Assembly: GCA_033816765.1 (NCBI GenBank)
Contig: CM066298.1
Span: 2,108,001 to 2,172,000 of the forward strand
DNA length: 64,000 bases
Direction: 5' to 3'
Source of the DNA: Nothopassalora personata
Lineage: Eukaryota; Ascomycota; Dothideomycetes; Mycosphaerellales; Mycosphaerellaceae
Positions 11,770 through 21,839 of this stretch are shown here, one piece after another. The stretch's first letter is position 1, and each line of letters opens with the position of its first letter. The translations under genes were made by a program, and so were the position numbers. The notes under the pieces were generated by a model. It made no database searches, had not been told where the DNA came from, and saw only the letters and a program-made list of their open reading frames with translations.

Positions 11770-13991
11770 ATGAGCCACCTCCACTGCAAGACGGCGGTTT
11801 GCAAGTCACTACCGCGCGCGAGGAGTGAGGTGTTGCGACCGAGGTATTTCGACGTGATCCTTTCTGCACAGAGACAGTCGCTGTCGCTGATAACCACCTT
11901 AACAGGCTCGCGTCGAGTACTTTCCACGGGATGGCACAGGCTGCAACTGTCGTGCCGGATGCAAGACCGCAATATGCAAATGTCGCAAAGCCGCCAACAA
12001 GTGTGCGCCTGGGTGTCGGTGTGCTAGACCGGATCACCTCTGCGTAGGATCCGAGAACCCTTACAACAACCTTCTGGATCTTTTCGGAGGGCGATGCAGT
12101 GCAACTTCTGGGCCAGAATCTCTTATAAATACTCGCCTCACACGCCGAAAGCTTGATTCAAGAAGTGGTGAACAAGAGAAGCAATGTGAGTCATGGTAAG
12201 GTCGACATTGTAGCGCTATCGCGAACATATCGGTCAAAGGCGAGCTGTTTAGGCAGGACAAAAATTTGACGACATGGAGTGTAGATATGGACAAGTACGA
12301 AGAAGATCACGAGGAAGATGATGGCGAAGACGACTTTACGAAGAGGACGAAGAGTAGTACAACAATTTCATGCAACTGCTGCGAAAGTACGGCCTTTCCA
12401 CGTCCAGACCGCATGGTCAGGCTACAGAGATCACTGACGACGATGTGCCTCACTTGCAGTCTTTCTGCTGCGGTGAATTACTCCCATAGGGACAATTATA
12501 TCGTTTATTACTCCTATAGGGACAAATTATGTAAAAATTACTCCTATAGGGACTTATAGGGATGCCAAATTACTGCTATAGGGACATATTATAGTAGTCG
12601 CTTTTTACGACTTCTTTATATACTACTATTATTTAATAATATGCTCTACTAGCTTATACGAGCATATTAAATAATAGTAGTACGTTTTAATCCTAACGAC
12701 TCGTAGCTCGTAGCTTATATAAGTTACGAGTAGGTAAAGAGTAGGTCGGGGAGTAAGAACGATATAACAAGTAAGATAGGGCTTGTCTAAGACATATAAT
12801 ACGGACATATTGTCGAGAGCTAACATTCGGAGCAACATCGATATACTATAGTGTATTTAGCATCTACAGAAACAATAGTTAACTATGTTATAGGTGTAAA
12901 AAATGAAGATTGCTATAATATGTCCCTATAGTAGTAATTTAGCATCCCTATAAGTCCCTATAGGAGTAATTTTTGCATAATGATCCCTATAGCAGTAATT
13001 TCTGACATAATTGTCCCCATGGGAGTAATTCACCGCTTTCTGCTGTGATCGATCCCTGGGTCAAAGCCAATAAGATCCGCCACTGCGAGGACTACAGCAG
13101 CTGCTTTGAAGATGCCTGGCACTGTGCATGCTGCAAGAAGTGTGTAGTCGGCAGGAAGCTCGCGTGTCTGGAATATGGAGGATGTTCGAGGGGCGGTATT
13201 GATGAGCAAGCCATAGGCAAGGCCAATGCTGCCAAAGCTACCAACGGCCAGGGGCCCAAGCGACCACGAAAGTCGACGAGCAAGGAGAGGGAAATGACCG
13301 AAGCAGCATTTCATCCCCCTGAACAATGTGGACAGGTGCACATGTGACTGCACTGACTCGTGTCAGACGAGCAAGTGTATATGTGGCAAATGGGAGCTTG
13401 TTGTAAGGTTGGATGCCAATGTCAATCTGCCATTGAAGAAATTCCTGGCGATGCTACACAGCGCTACTTGAATATTTTTGACACTATGCTGACAAAGTTC
13501 TTTGGAGAGGTCATGAAGATTGGATGGCAATCGCTTGCTTTATCAACTTCGTGGACTGTGTCTTCAGGAAGACCACCGACCTCACTGTCGACCATCTCGA
13601 GAAGCTACTGTTGAAAGAAAAGACACCCTTCGGAATCTTCACCCCGGATGAACTTGTCGCCTGGAAAGCCAAGTTTCCGGAGCTCACAGCTGTATCTCTC
13701 AAGAGGGGAGAGCATATGAAGTGTTTCTTCAGACATGTGATCGGCGAGCAATGTGTCAAGGGTGTTCGCAGTCTGGAGCCATGGTGGTGGCAGTGGTCGT
13801 TCTGCAACAACAGCTGGCAAGAGCGAGGTAGCTGGCACCACTGCATCGAGTGTAGAGAGTGCATCTACACTAAGCATGAGTTGCACTGCAGTACATGCAA
13901 CACAGGCAGAGACAATATCTTCCAGCCTTGCAAGGGATGTGGTGGAGCCTCGAATATGTATGATATCGAGAAGCCGTGGTTGATGGATTGA
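11770..13991 (+). pseudogene. Decayed multi-exon cysteine-rich (CXC-type) gene, split by a MITE
   Basis: Readable parts in order are as follows. (a) An exon from about 11,906 (after a CTGATAAC..CAG acceptor), with a CXC repeat GCNCRAGCKTAICKCRK followed by CAPGCRC. (b) A 57-nt intron (GTAAGG..TTTAG) ending at about 12,252. (c) An acidic segment. (d) After in-frame removal of the MITE at 12,471-13,035, a Cys-rich block (WHCACCKKC). (e) A second CXC block (CTCDCTDSCQTSKCICGK). (f) A C-terminal Cys block (HHCIECRECIYTKH, then CSTC and CKGCGG), ending at 13,991. Frame breaks occur near 13,310-13,340, at 13,395 (AAATGGG) and near 13,522 (AAGATTGG). The family is not identified. DNA or zinc binding is plausible from the Cys pattern only. 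Confidence 0.55.
12471..13035. mobile_element. 565-bp MITE, Mutator-like (10-bp TSD)
   Basis: Flanked by the 10-bp direct repeat CTTTCTGCTG (12,461-12,470 and 13,036-13,045). Terminal inverted repeats begin CGGTGAATTACTCCC and end GGGAGTAATTCACCG, and continue imperfectly for about 125 bp. Each arm holds four variants of an ATTACTCCTATAGGGAC motif. The AT-rich core forms another long hairpin near 12,620-12,690. There is no transposase, so it is non-autonomous. A 9-11 bp duplication is typical of MULEs; reading the TIR one base longer at each end would give an 8-bp hAT-like TSD instead. Removing the element plus one TSD copy restores an open frame in the host gene. Confidence 0.85.
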
Positions 13992-14118
13992 GAGGTCATA
14001 GCTGGCGTAGATGTGTGTCGTCTATAGTCTAGCAGGCATGACTGCGTAATGACATCGCGTTCTGTCCAATCGACCCTCATCGACAGGCTGTTGCAAGACC
14101 TCCGGCGATGACGGAATT

Positions 14119-14867
14119 TCACAACGAAGACTTCGGCTCCGCCCTCGCACTAATGAACAACGACTTTCCCGTGGCCAACACCTTCCCATTCCCATCCTCA
14201 AGCACACCCTTCACGAATGTCTTCCTCCCACTCATCTTCGTCACACATGCTCTAGCCATAAGGACGCCGGGAGTCAGGACAGGGGCCTTGTACTCGACAG
14301 GTAAAAATGCCGTTGCTGGGGCGTGCGTCTTCGACTCTCTCGCCGCAGCTGTCCCAGTAATATGATCCAAGACCATCGAGTTGAAACCACCATGGGCACG
14401 ACCGATCATCCCGTCAAGGGCATTGCCAATAGAGAGGACGAGGACGTCCTCTATACCAGTAAGAGAGTCCGGTTCCGAGCAGAGTCGCTGGATCACAATG
14501 CGTGCTCGGATTCCTCCTGAGTAGGCGAGAGTGGCGCTCATCATGGAGCCGGTCACGTTGCCTTCTGCATCTCTTTGGTGGGCTTCCTCTTTGATGGTGG
14601 CGTTGGGGTCGTTGAAGAGTGCTTGTACCCAGGCCAGGGTAGTTGGAAGTCTGGGTGCTTTGTGCTTGCTTCACCAACGGAGACTTGGTGGGCGCGCGCA
14701 CTGTCTGATGAGGACATTCTGGGTCACCCGGAGGTATATCGCATGGACATGATATGATGGTCGAATGCCAGTGGTAGCGAGACCTTGGCCGAGGTTGGTC
14801 GCGGCAAAACGATGTTCCGACGGAGAAAAGTCCTCGGCTTACCTTTCTCAGGTACTCGGGTTGCACG
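14119..14867 (-). pseudogene. Hotdog-fold thioesterase (THEM4/PaaI-like), body; exon 1 split by the transposon nest
   Basis: Exon 2 (14,664-14,119) encodes a hotdog domain: LSIGNALDGMIGRAHGGFNSMVLDHITG is the usual GxxxxxxHGG active-site helix, followed by a strand with VEYKAPVLTPG. Family members hydrolyse acyl-CoA or similar thioesters. Upstream, a GTAAGC donor at 14,842 and an AAG acceptor at 14,665 define a 178-nt intron. The 3' piece of exon 1 (14,862-14,843, encoding QPEYLRK) runs directly into the Copia insertion. Joining it to 49,213-49,168 and removing one GCACG copy gives an ATG-initiated, in-frame protein of about 203 aa. The gene is therefore disrupted but otherwise readable, implying a fairly recent loss or a retained truncated product. 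Confidence 0.7.
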
Positions 14868-15043
14868 TGTTGTAAATAGGTATTTGACGAGTACAAGCTT
14901 CCAGATTGAAACGATAGGGTGGATCAGTAACCCTTATGAATTGCCACAAGGTGTGAGACTATCTGGCTACAGAAAACAGTGTAATATAGTGTGTGTATAC
15001 TAAGTCCTAACTAACATAGACCTTAGTTACCTAATTTACAACA
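14868..15043 (-). repeat. Copia 3' LTR
   Basis: A 176-bp LTR beginning TGTTGTAAATAGG and ending TTTACAACA. It is the 3' LTR, as the element reads on the minus strand. It matches 48,992-49,167 and 188-363 with transition differences. Confidence 0.92.
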
Positions 15044-15540
15044 CTCCCCCTTTAGACTAACTACTATGAAGACAGTCTAATTAACTTAATATTACCTACG
15101 TTGCTGTATTAGTCTCGAACACCTTTACTAGTTCTAGATACTAGGTTTCTGCTATAAGCAAGCATATACTAAGGACAGTAATCTTGTTAGATTTATATGT
15201 ATAAGAGACCTACTCTTAGACATACTTAGGCCTTATCTTTCCGCTTTTAGAAGTGAACAGAAGGTTCTCTCGGCTTAAGAAGGTCTAGCTAGGCAGCAAC
15301 GCACAAACCTCGTAGGTACGTATAAAAGAAGCTAGTTCTTTACTAAATAACTCTCTCTACTTTATACTACTTTACACCTCTCTTCCTACCTTTTTGGACT
15401 ACTATACATACTTACACACCCTAATAACTACTACACACCTATTCTTAAAGCTTTTTAAGAAGCTTTTAGTAAGGTATGCTATATATATAATAGTGTTTTA
15501 AGGGTATTGCTAACATATAAGTAGCATTATAGTAGATATT

Positions 15541-16650
15541 GTTAAGTAGACTCCTATAAACCAGTTTAGTAGTACTAGCAATGTCTTTAGTAGTAGATCT
15601 AGCTCTAGTAACGATTAAGATCCTAATAAGCGTCCTTCTAGTAATAGTAGAAAGGGTCTACCTATATCTAGTAGGATCTCTAAGCGTAAGACCCTTATTA
15701 AGGCACTTAGACTAGTTAAGCAGATTATCGAGAGCAAGCGCAAGATTACTAAGAAGAATATAACCTTGCAGCTTGCTATAGTATCCCTTAAGGTTGCCTT
15801 CTATAAGAAGAAGCTTCTAACTACTAAGGGTAGTATTACTAATCTACCGAACTAGGGTTAGATTAACGCGGCTACCTAGGATTTTGATTATATAACAGTT
15901 AACCCTTAAGGTCGTATTTCTAACACTATTACTATAAACCTTAATAGTAGTTAGAACTACCTTCCTACCTTATAGGCTTCCGCTATAGACCATCTTATTT
16001 AGTACTTCGGCAGCGCCTACAACCGCTATAAGGAGAGATCTAACCTTCCCTTTTCTAGCTACTACACTATTCTAGGATAGTTTAAGGGCTGCTATACTAA
16101 CTGCGCTCTTAACAATTATTACGATAAGTGTAGCTTCTTCTCTCTACGGACCCTATAGTAGAGTGCCGCTAGTCTATCTAGAACCTACTAGTAGCCTAGT
16201 GTAGGTTATACTCGCTCCGCTAGTGCTATATTCTAGGGTAGTACATAGTATAGTCGATCTCCTCCTATTATACGCAGTAGTCCTCTACGTAAGGGCTTCC
16301 TATCTCTAGTTCTATACTCTCCTAGCATAAGTACCTCTAGATATAGTCTTTAGATACCACCTACCTAGCTCATTCCTAGCGATGTAGACTAGCGCCTAAG
16401 TATCCCTAGGGCTCCTAGTAATAGTTCTAGAACTGTCCTCCTAGAGCTTCGCCTCCTATTCTCTAACTCCCTCTCTTAGGATAAGGTTACTACCTTAATT
16501 CGTTAGTTCCTATAGCGCTTAGGCACTAATAATAACTTTTAGGAGGGTGCTATATTAAACTCGAGTTCCTATAAGAGGGGTTCTAGAGGCTCTAGTAGTT
16601 TTGGTAGTAAGTAGTAGTCTAGATAGTGTACTTGTATTAGGTCTTAGTGA
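15541..16650 (+). pseudogene. Antisense ORF in the Copia 3' region (about 360 codons, unknown)
   Basis: On the plus strand, opposite to Copia pol, a single frame runs from about 15,541 to a TGA at 16,648-16,650. It is broken only by TAG/TAA codons explicable as CAG, CAA or TGG altered by RIP. The decoded protein is Ser-rich at the N-terminus, then strongly basic and helical (KRKTLIKALRLVKQIIESKRK), with a small cluster of Cys near codon 180 (GCYTNCALNNYYDKC). It lies between the end of RNase H and the polypurine tract. The start codon is not clear and I do not recognise the protein. The density of preserved frame argues for former coding. Confidence 0.5.
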
Positions 16651-16954
16651 TTTAGTTAGGGCTAAAGGATAAAATGGCCGTTATAAGTAAGGGCGGTCTA
16701 CTTCTCTATTTCCTTTTGTTTTGTTACTATAGCTCCCCTAAATTAGAGTCTATAATAATAAACTAGATCTTGCCTTAAAAGGCAGTTCTAAAGTAGGCCT
16801 CTCTATAGTCTAGTTGTATAAGCATAGTAAGATATACAATACCCTAAATAAATCTAGCCCTTAAGGCTAATAAAAACTTTCCTCTACTATCTCTAAACAA
16901 ATAAGATATTGCTTTATAAATACTTGTAAACAAATGAAGGTCTTGCTATGTATA

Positions 16955-18286
16955 AATGAAAGTGTAGTTAGTCTCTAGAAGCCTCCCTTAGAGAATGTAG
17001 TTTAGTGACTTTAGCTTTATAAGCTAATCTACAAGCTGCTTTATAGTAGGGATATACTTAACTACAATTAAGCCTTCTTTATAAACATGTCTATAAAAGT
17101 GGTTCCTTAGTCTAATATGCTTAGTTCTTCTGTGGTTGGTATAATCTCTAACTAGCTTAATAGTAGACTAGTTGTCTATAAAGATCTTAAAGGCTTAAGC
17201 TTTATAGTTAGTTATTTTCTAGGTTTTATAGAGTAGATTTCTTAACTATATTACTTCCCTGCAGCATTTAGTCAAGGCTACATACTCTACTTTAGTGCTT
17301 AACAGCACTATCTCCTTCTATAGGTTAGATTTCTAGATAATAGGACTTCTAGCCATTTTGACTAGGAGTCCTAAGGTAGATCTACCTATTAGATCTCTAG
17401 AGAAATTAGAGTCTATATAGATCTCTAGCTTTAGGGATTGTGTTTTTCTAAAGATTAGGCACTTGTTAATTGTTCTAGTAATGTATCTCTAAACATGCTT
17501 TACTACAGTAATATGTTCTACTATAGGATTAGCTAAGAATTTAGCTAAGTGGTTTGTTGCATAGGAGATATCTAGCCTAGTTTAGTTAGCTAGGTACTAG
17601 AGTTCCCTAATCAATATGTTAAATAGATTGTAATCCTATATGTTGTATTGCTCTTTATGAGCTTTATATAGGCGGTTAAGGGGATACTTAACACTTTTAG
17701 CTAAGTCTAGGCTATGTTTCTAAAGTTTCTCTAAAGCATAGTGCTTTTAGGAGACATAGAGATCTCTATTCTTTTCACTCTTTAGTTGCATGCCTAGGAA
17801 AAGGTTAGTATTAACAGTTTTAATGGAGTACTTATTCTTTAGTCTAGCAATGAACCTCTTAATCTTCTAATTACTATCGCTAAAGATCTAAAAGTTATCT
17901 ATATATAGGAGAACTAAAAGATTCTCCCCCTAAAAAAGACATGCATTAGAATCAAGTCTCTTTAGGCCTAATTCTTCTAGAGCTTCCTTAGCATTATAGT
18001 ACTAGAGGTTTGTAGCTTGTTTTAATCTATATAGTCCCTTCTTAATTTCTAGGACTTTGTTAGATAGATCTTTCTTAATAAGTTCTACCCCTTCTAGTAG
18101 TTTAATATATAAAGGTCTATTAATGTTAGGGTTTATAAATGCTGTTTTAACATTAATCTGTCTCCTCTTCTAGCCTAGAACTATGCATAGGGCTAGGAGA
18201 ATCCTGCTTGTTAGTAGCCTTAGGGTTAGAGCAAAGGTTTTAACATAGTCTATCCCTTACTTTTAAGTAAACCCCTTTGCTACTAT
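16955..18286 (-). pseudogene. Copia pol, RT (C-terminal part) and RNase H, RIP-inactivated
   Basis: Reading the minus strand from 18,286 downwards gives VAKGFT, then GID, the RT palm, LLYIDN at about 17,905-17,894 (YxDD with Asp to Asn), and RNase H with LSTKVEYVALTKCCRE near 17,310-17,260 (canonical LSSTEAEYxAL) and KHIRLRNHF near 17,090. Many in-frame TAG/TAA codons are present. The N-terminal RT part lies beyond Gypsy-1, at about 45,500-45,307. The frame joins across the Gypsy-1 insertion when one 5-bp duplication is removed (AR-stop-VVAKGFT). Confidence 0.85.
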
Positions 18287-18676
18287 TGACGACTGATTGG
18301 TTGTGTTAACCTTAGGTTTAGTTATGTCGACCTTAGGTTTAGAAGGAGGTTTCCTTAGGTCTAACTTGCCCCTATTTCATTTAGGTTTAATTGGACATTT
18401 AGGTGAGCTAGCGGGACCTAGTATAGCTATTAAGATATATACTACGTAGTTGAGCATTGTAAGAGTAGCATTAAGGCAACAATTCAATTTATACCTCTCG
18501 AGTAGAGGGCATAGGGGTTTAGGTCCGCCAATCCTCTTATTTTATCTAGCTACTACGCTACTCGTCACGTGACCTAATTTCACGGTCCCGGGACCGGTAA
18601 ATACCTCTGCTTACATAAGCGCCGCTCCACACTACCATAACTTAGACAGGCCTATATAGGGTAGTTAGTAGACATT
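18287..18676 (+). repeat. Gypsy-1 5' LTR
   Basis: A 390-bp LTR starting TGACGACTGATTGG and ending at GACATT. It matches the split 3' LTR (37,603-37,614 plus 44,929-45,306), mostly with G/A and C/T differences. It contains one arm-mutated copy of the CCGGTCCCGGGACCGG palindrome, at 18,583-18,596. Confidence 0.85.
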
Positions 18677-18724
18677 ATTTTAGTAGTTAATAAGGGGGGG
18701 TATTAAGTGTACACCCGGTAGCGT

Positions 18725-18850
18725 ATTAGCATCTAGTTTATAAGGTTAAAATCACGGTTTAAGGTCTAAGGTTAAGGTTTAAGGTTAAGGTTTACGGTTA
18801 AGGTCGACTAAGGTTAAAAACACTTAAGGTCTAAGGTATTTAGCAACAAT
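18725..18850 (+). repeat. Degenerate AAGGTT tandem tract in the Gypsy-1 leader
   Basis: Repeated GGTTAAGGTTTAAGGTT and GGTCTAAGGT units just inside the 5' LTR. This is untranslated leader; its role is unknown. Confidence 0.5.
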
Positions 18851-18929
18851 TACGGTTACAAGGTCCTATTAAGTAATAACTAGTATTAGCACATTCTAAA
18901 GTAAGCACTACGTAACAATAGATACGGCT

Positions 18930-21830
18930 ATATCACTAGAAAAACTTAGCACCTTTACCGACATAGGCAGAGGCTACGAACAGCCTATAAACCCTATAAA
19001 AATAGAAGGGGTCTATAGAAATTCTGTCCCTTACGAGGGGATAGAGGAATCGGAGGAAGGGGAAACACCTAAATCTAGTAAGGAAGAGAGAAGCGGAACT
19101 AGCGCCGCTAAATTAGGTATAGGTGTAGGAACGAACAGCACAATTAGAATAGATGCTATAACTGCCCTCTTTAGACGATTAGTAGTAGCAATAGAAAACG
19201 CTAGCCCTCGCTTTCCACCTCTAGGAGGTGCTAAGAATCCGTTCTTTAATAGCACTAATGCTACTAAGTTCTAGGAGCGGTTTAGCGACCTAATAGACTA
19301 GTATCCGCCTCGGGCATCTATTAAGAAGGATGATTTCTAGGGTAGGTTTAAGCGCAATTGCGAAACTACTATCCGGCGCGTAGTTATAAGGCTACCTAGG
19401 TAGCTTACTAACAAGGCACGTTTTAGGAGGGCGTTCTTATTAGAGTTCTTAAGGTTTAACGCCTACTCGATATTAGGGAGTCGGGAATATCTTAAGGAGA
19501 TTATTAGGGCGCAGTAAGGTAAGAGGCCTAAAGAACAAGATATAAAGGAATTCATCCGCCTGTTTGTATCCTTAAGTGACCTAATTAAACCTAAGGATTT
19601 GGATAATAGCTCCCGGAGTCGCCTCCTCCTTTAGGGATTGCTAGAGGCAGTCGCGAAAGCGGTCTATAAGGCTTGCGGGCTTTACCCGAAGTAGCCTAAG
19701 AAGTTTAGGGACTTTTAGAGGATCCTCGATGAAGCTACTAGTATCGTAGATAGTAAGGAGGGATAGAAAGCTGTACATATAGATTTCCCTCTTACTTTAC
19801 CTTAGCTACACCGCTTAGTCGTAAAGTAAATGCCGCGCCTTAAGCCTACAAATTAACACGCTTAAGAAGGCCACCTCTAGGACTGTTATTAATAATAATC
19901 TAATCTAGAAGGTAGCTAAAATAAGTATACGTGTATATAAGCGCGGTCGCGTCGCGGACGCGGGTACCTTCTACCCGAGCGAGAATTAGCGCTCTATGCA
20001 ACCGGAGAGGCACGACCTAGACACTAAACTATAGGTTTACGTAATGTAGCGTCCCTTATCGTAGAATCGCGAACAGTCTAAAGCGATAGATGGTTGTTAC
20101 TACAACTATAGCAGTTCGAAGCACTAGGCTAGTAACTGTAGGGCAATAAGGTCCTTAATATCCCGGGGCTACGTATACCTCGCCCCGAATAACTAGTAGT
20201 ATCTAGGGAAAGAAGGCGATCCGCGTCCTACTAAGTTTAACTTTCGGAGGGACTATAGCAAACCGAAACTACTCTATATGCTCCCTCTACTCGAAGAATA
20301 TTATAGGCCGATCGAGTTTAATAACTAGTATAAGATTCCCGTACTACGTAAGTAATAGATAGGTAGGGACTACACTAGGGTAACTAAGGTCACGCCTCCT
20401 AATTATTCTAAGCCCCCTCCTAACTTTAGGCATTTAATAGAGTATAGCCCTTAGGACGCACGGTCTAGCTAAACGGAGAAGGCTACTAGTATATATTAGG
20501 TCTTATTCGGAGAAAGTGAAGTGGAGTAGGCGGTCGACTTAGGCGAGCTTAACGAGGTATCTGCCTATCCTATATAGTCTAACAAAGTGAAAGGGAAGGT
20601 ACCCGTAGGCATTCTAAAGAATCCGCACCCGAGGACCCGGTCCTTAGCCTAGGATCTACGAGCCCGAGCTAAGGCTACTAAGAAAGTTCGCCTACAATTA
20701 GAATAGGAGATCCGGTAAGCTAAGATTAACTAGTAGGAGGTTAAAATAATTAACGAAGTTAGTGCTTAAATAAGCGAAACTTAATTATTAGCTAAATCCG
20801 GGGTAACCCTAGGAAGGGGAAATAATGCCTAAGTAAATAGATTAGGGAACGATACTAATAAAGGACTGCCTAAGGATATGCCTATTAGTCCCGTGAACGC
20901 CCTCTTTGTATAAAGGAAGCGTATATAGAATACTAAGACTATAAGGATTAATAACTACGTCCGACAATATAGTTTAGCTAGTAATAGCCCGGTTACGAAG
21001 GAAGAGGGTATTATCTACTAGATTAATTAGATTCTCTAGATAACGTTTCCTAATGTAAACGCCTAAGATTAGTTTCGATATAGTCGCTAGTTCGAGGCTA
21101 CCCTCTTCGGTCGCGTTACTAACACCCCCGCTCTTTAGGAGAAGCTCGCTATAGTGCGACGCCTTATAGGAAAGGACCCTAAGGTTCGCACTAGATAAGT
21201 AGTCACCTATAAAGATAAACCTAAGTATAATAAGGAGGTCTTCCGCGAGGATAGTTAGGCCTAGTATGTCGGAGTGTATTTAACTATACTTTACTCTAAA
21301 GAAGCGGTCCCTACTACTAAGCTCTATAAGGACGTTAAGAAAATCGGGCTCTCTAGTATCCTTAATAACTTTACTATAGTCCCTAGTCCTTAGGTAGTAG
21401 CGGAGTTCGGGATAAATAAGAACTAGATTAGGTACCTAATTAACGAGGGTTCCGAGGTGAATATTATCGGCTAGAGGAACGCTTATAGATTTAGGTTACC
21501 GGTAATATCGAGTGCTTAGCTTACCTTTCGAGGTGCTAGAGGGCGGGCCTAGTTTAAAGGTATTGTAGGCAATTTAGATGTTTAGGTATTTAGGGTTCAC
21601 TACTAAGTAGACATATTTATCTCCTCAGATCTAAACTTACTAACAATCCTAGGACGTCCGTAGGCCCGTAAGGTGCGGCTTACTGCCCGTAACTACGATA
21701 ATAGTTCATAGGAGGGGACTATTACTAGCCGTAAAGGTAAAAGTGTTATATTTACTACCCTAGTTAGCTCGGACAGGTATAAGACCCTTTAAGAACTATT
21801 AAAAGCGTCGGGAAATAGAAGGGTAGGTTA
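18930..21830 (+). pseudogene. Gypsy-1 gag-protease, RIP-inactivated
   Basis: The plus-strand frame reads a retrotransposon gag core (FRRAFLLEFLRFNAYSILG near 19,420-19,480, FIRLFVSLSDLI near 19,552-19,590). A CCHC knuckle lies at about 20,090-20,138 in which the second Cys is now Tyr and a Trp is now TAG. A retropepsin-like NEGSEVNIIG follows near 21,441-21,470. Internal stops are mainly TAG/TAA. The frame changes near 21,790-21,830, where a shift into the RT frame would be expected. No intact product is possible. Confidence 0.8.
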
Positions 21831-21839
21831 AGTTACGGC

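Noticed and set aside
12629..12838. 69-codon minus ORF inside the MITE
   Set aside because: AT-rich hairpin core of a non-autonomous element; Tyr/Leu-rich chance frame.
18302..18674. Shorter Gypsy-1 LTR bounded by TG..CA (18,302-18,674)
   Set aside because: Similarity continues 15 bp upstream in both copies, and only the longer boundaries give a matching target duplication and restore the Copia frame.
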